Made by a program: the position numbers and the translations under genes. DNA of 33,911 bases. It comes from a bacterium. Its GTDB lineage: Bacteria; Planctomycetota; Planctomycetia; Kolteriales; Kolteriaceae. Of the stretch, positions 32,317 through 33,911 are shown piece after piece (positions within the stretch are counted from its first letter, which is position 1; every line of letters begins with the position of its first letter). The notes beneath the pieces were generated by a model. It was given only the letters and a program-made list of their open reading frames with translations, did no database searches and was not told the origin of the DNA. The stretch covers positions 1 to 33,911 of the forward strand of contig JAIEPU010000121.1 in assembly GCA_019748235.1 (NCBI GenBank), in the 5' to 3' direction.

Positions 32317-33822
32317 ATGTCGGGCCCTAAAGCGATGAAGCAACTCTCGCCCACTGGGATCGTTGGCCTCGACGATGTGCTTGGCGGCGGATTAACCCCG
32401 AACCGGGTCTATCTCGTCGAAGGAAATCCTGGCTCCGGAAAGACGACACTTGCCATTCAGTATTTGATGGAGGGAGTCCGTGCAAATGAAACTGGCGTCT
32501 ATGTCACCCTCTCTGAAACGAAACAGGAGCTTCTTGCCGTTGCGGCATCGCATGGATGGTCGCTCGACGGATTCGACATCGTTGAATTGGTCCCACAGGA
32601 AAATGAGTTGGATCCAGAAAACCAATACACCATGTTCCAACCTTCTGAAGTTCAACTAGGCGAAACAACGAGATCTATTCTCAATGCGGTTGAAAGGATT
32701 AAACCAAAGCGAGTCGTCATTGATTCACTGTCGGAACTCAGGCTGTTAGCGCAAAGCCCGCTTCGATATCGAAGACAAATCTTAGCGCTCAAACAATATT
32801 TCTCCGGCCGCGATTGCACGGTTTTGATGTTGGATGACAAGACTTCTGAAGCACACGATCTGCAACTCCAAAGTATTGCTCACGGCGTACTGACTCTGGA
32901 ACACCTTGCGCCGGAATACGGGGCGGAGCGGCGGCGGCTGTGGGTGACGAAACTTCGCGGACAAAGGTACCGCGGCGGCCTGCATGATTTCAACATCGCC
33001 ACCGGAGGACTAGAAGTATTTCCACGGCTCATCGCCGCCGAGCATAACGAGACTCGAGCGACGAAGACGCTAAAAGGTGAAATCGAAGCATTGGATGAAC
33101 TGCTCGGCGGAGGACTAGAGATGGGGACCAGCACCCTTCTCATCGGACCGGCGGGGAGCGGCAAATCATCGGTCGCCGTTAGCTTTGCCAGAGCCGCTGC
33201 AGCACAGGGACAACGAGCGGCAATCTTTACCTTTGACGAGCGAATTGACGTCCTATTACGTCGCGTCAAGGGGCTTGGGATGGACCTGCATCCCTATACC
33301 GAATCTGGAATTCTAACAATCCAACAGGTGGACCCGGCGGAACTCTCTCCAGGGGAATTTGCTCACATCATCCGTATCGCAGTGGACGGCGCCGACGGCC
33401 ATCAGCCGGCGAAGGTCATTGTCATTGACAGCCTGAACGGCTACTTGCATGCCATGCCCGAGGAGCGCTTTCTCACATCCCAATTACACGAACTGTTAAC
33501 CTATCTCGGGCACAAAGGAGTGATCACCTTCTTGGTTTTGGCCCAACACGGGATGATTGGGACAATGCATTCACCTATCGACACCACCTATTTAGCGGAT
33601 AATGTAATCCTATTTCGCTACTTCGAGGCTGATGGACAAGTCCGCCAAGCGATCTCCGTGTTGAAGAAGCGCAGCGGTAAGCACGAAAGGACTATCAGGG
33701 AGTTGAAACTTGATGGTGCCATCAGGGTGGGCGAACCGCTGAAGGATTTCCAGGGCGTGCTTACGGGAACACCCCAGTTTAAAGGGGAGTCTGAAAAGCT
33801 GTTAAGGTCTAAAAATGGCTGA
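32317..33822 (+). CDS. KaiC-like two-domain RecA-superfamily ATPase
   Basis: A 501-residue protein with two KaiC/RadA-type domains. Domain 1 (about 1-240): Walker A GNPGSGKTT with Lys42, Walker B RVVIDSLSEL. Domain 2 (about 245-485): Walker A GPAGSGKSS with Lys283, Walker B VIVIDSLNGYL. At the position of the cyanobacterial Ser431/Thr432 phosphosites, the aligned residues are Thr424 and Tyr425 (DTTYLAD). The paired acidic residues of cyanobacterial domains are SE (TLSETKQEL) and DE (FTFDERIDVL) here. No KaiA or KaiB gene is adjacent, so this is a KaiC-like protein, probably used in signalling rather than a full clock. AAAGGGA precedes ATG 32317. The next gene overlaps its end by eight bases. 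Confidence 0.92.
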   Translation: MSGPKAMKQLSPTGIVGLDDVLGGGLTPNRVYLVEGNPGSGKTTLAIQYLMEGVRANETGVYVTLSETKQELLAVAASHGWSLDGFDIVELVPQENELDPENQYTMFQPSEVQLGETTRSILNAVERIKPKRVVIDSLSELRLLAQSPLRYRRQILALKQYFSGRDCTVLMLDDKTSEAHDLQLQSIAHGVLTLEHLAPEYGAERRRLWVTKLRGQRYRGGLHDFNIATGGLEVFPRLIAAEHNETRATKTLKGEIEALDELLGGGLEMGTSTLLIGPAGSGKSSVAVSFARAAAAQGQRAAIFTFDERIDVLLRRVKGLGMDLHPYTESGILTIQQVDPAELSPGEFAHIIRIAVDGADGHQPAKVIVIDSLNGYLHAMPEERFLTSQLHELLTYLGHKGVITFLVLAQHGMIGTMHSPIDTTYLADNVILFRYFEADGQVRQAISVLKKRSGKHERTIRELKLDGAIRVGEPLKDFQGVLTGTPQFKGESEKLLRSKNG

Positions 33823-33911
33823 CCGCACGGATAGTGATACACGGGTGCTGCTGTTGGCTCCAACAGCAAAGGATGCCTCTGCAAGTGTCATCCTTTTAGA
33901 AAATGGGGGCA
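33815..33911 (+). CDS. Start of a probable sensor histidine kinase, cut by the window edge
   Basis: A frame starts at ATG 33815 inside the last eight bases of the KaiC-like gene and is open to the window end. Its 32 visible residues (MADRTDSDTRVLLLAPTAKD, then ASASVILLENGG) look like the first strand and helix of a receiver-like domain. In many bacteria KaiC-like genes are followed by a histidine kinase whose N-terminus has this LLLAPTGRDA-type beginning, so that is the best guess. Nothing of the kinase core is visible. Confidence 0.6.
   Translation, partial: MADRTDSDTRVLLLAPTAKDASASVILLENGG

Overview
The window looks like a chromosomal segment from a planctomycete. The support is lineage-typical gene families, not a marker gene: an ECF-like sigma factor overlapping a membrane-anchored Ser/Thr kinase with WD40 repeats, two short PEP-CTERM proteins, a formylglycine-type sulfatase in a carbohydrate operon, and weak or variable ribosome binding sites. 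I see no rRNA, tRNA, CRISPR array, insertion sequence or phage gene. All assignments come from reading the sequence and remembered family motifs; no database search was run.

Layout. 1-2751: the remnant of a SAM-dependent methyltransferase, a transmembrane chemoreceptor (minus strand) and a TfoX-N protein (plus strand). 2752-4469: gene-poor, with two doubtful small minus-strand ORFs and a 52-base inverted repeat. 4470-5436: a BON-domain lipoprotein and a glycine-rich YflT/DUF3341-like protein, closed by a strong bidirectional terminator. 5558-11514: two PEP-CTERM proteins flanking the overlapping sigma factor and kinase genes. 12068-17390 (minus): a complete type I secretion-like operon (ABC exporter, HlyD-type adaptor, TolC-type outer membrane protein) whose genes overlap by ATGA; the exporter's nucleotide-binding domain lacks several canonical catalytic residues. 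17661-23112 (plus): a tightly overlapping operon of a GH30 glycosidase, a large secreted protein of unknown function and a sulfatase. 23183-28422: a divergent LysR regulator and a DabB-DabA inorganic-carbon uptake operon with an unrecognised third gene. 28500-31884: a Tat-exported PhoD-type phosphatase, an orphan membrane protein and a PNPOx-fold protein. 31885-33911: a probable response-regulator remnant, small ORFs, a two-domain KaiC-like ATPase, and the start of an overlapping gene that is probably a sensor kinase cut by the window edge.

How the genes may work together. The sigma-kinase pair is probably a signalling unit and may control the flanking exported PEP-CTERM proteins (inference). 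The ABC-HlyD-TolC operon should export a protein or peptide not encoded next to it. The GH30-unknown-sulfatase operon suggests breakdown of a sulfated glycoconjugate in the periplasm. DabBA should energise CO2/bicarbonate accumulation, probably under the divergent LysR regulator. The KaiC-like ATPase and the following gene probably form a signalling pair. The most notable points are the degenerate ATPase of the exporter, the third dab-operon gene, and the small ORFs and broken regulator around the KaiC-like gene.
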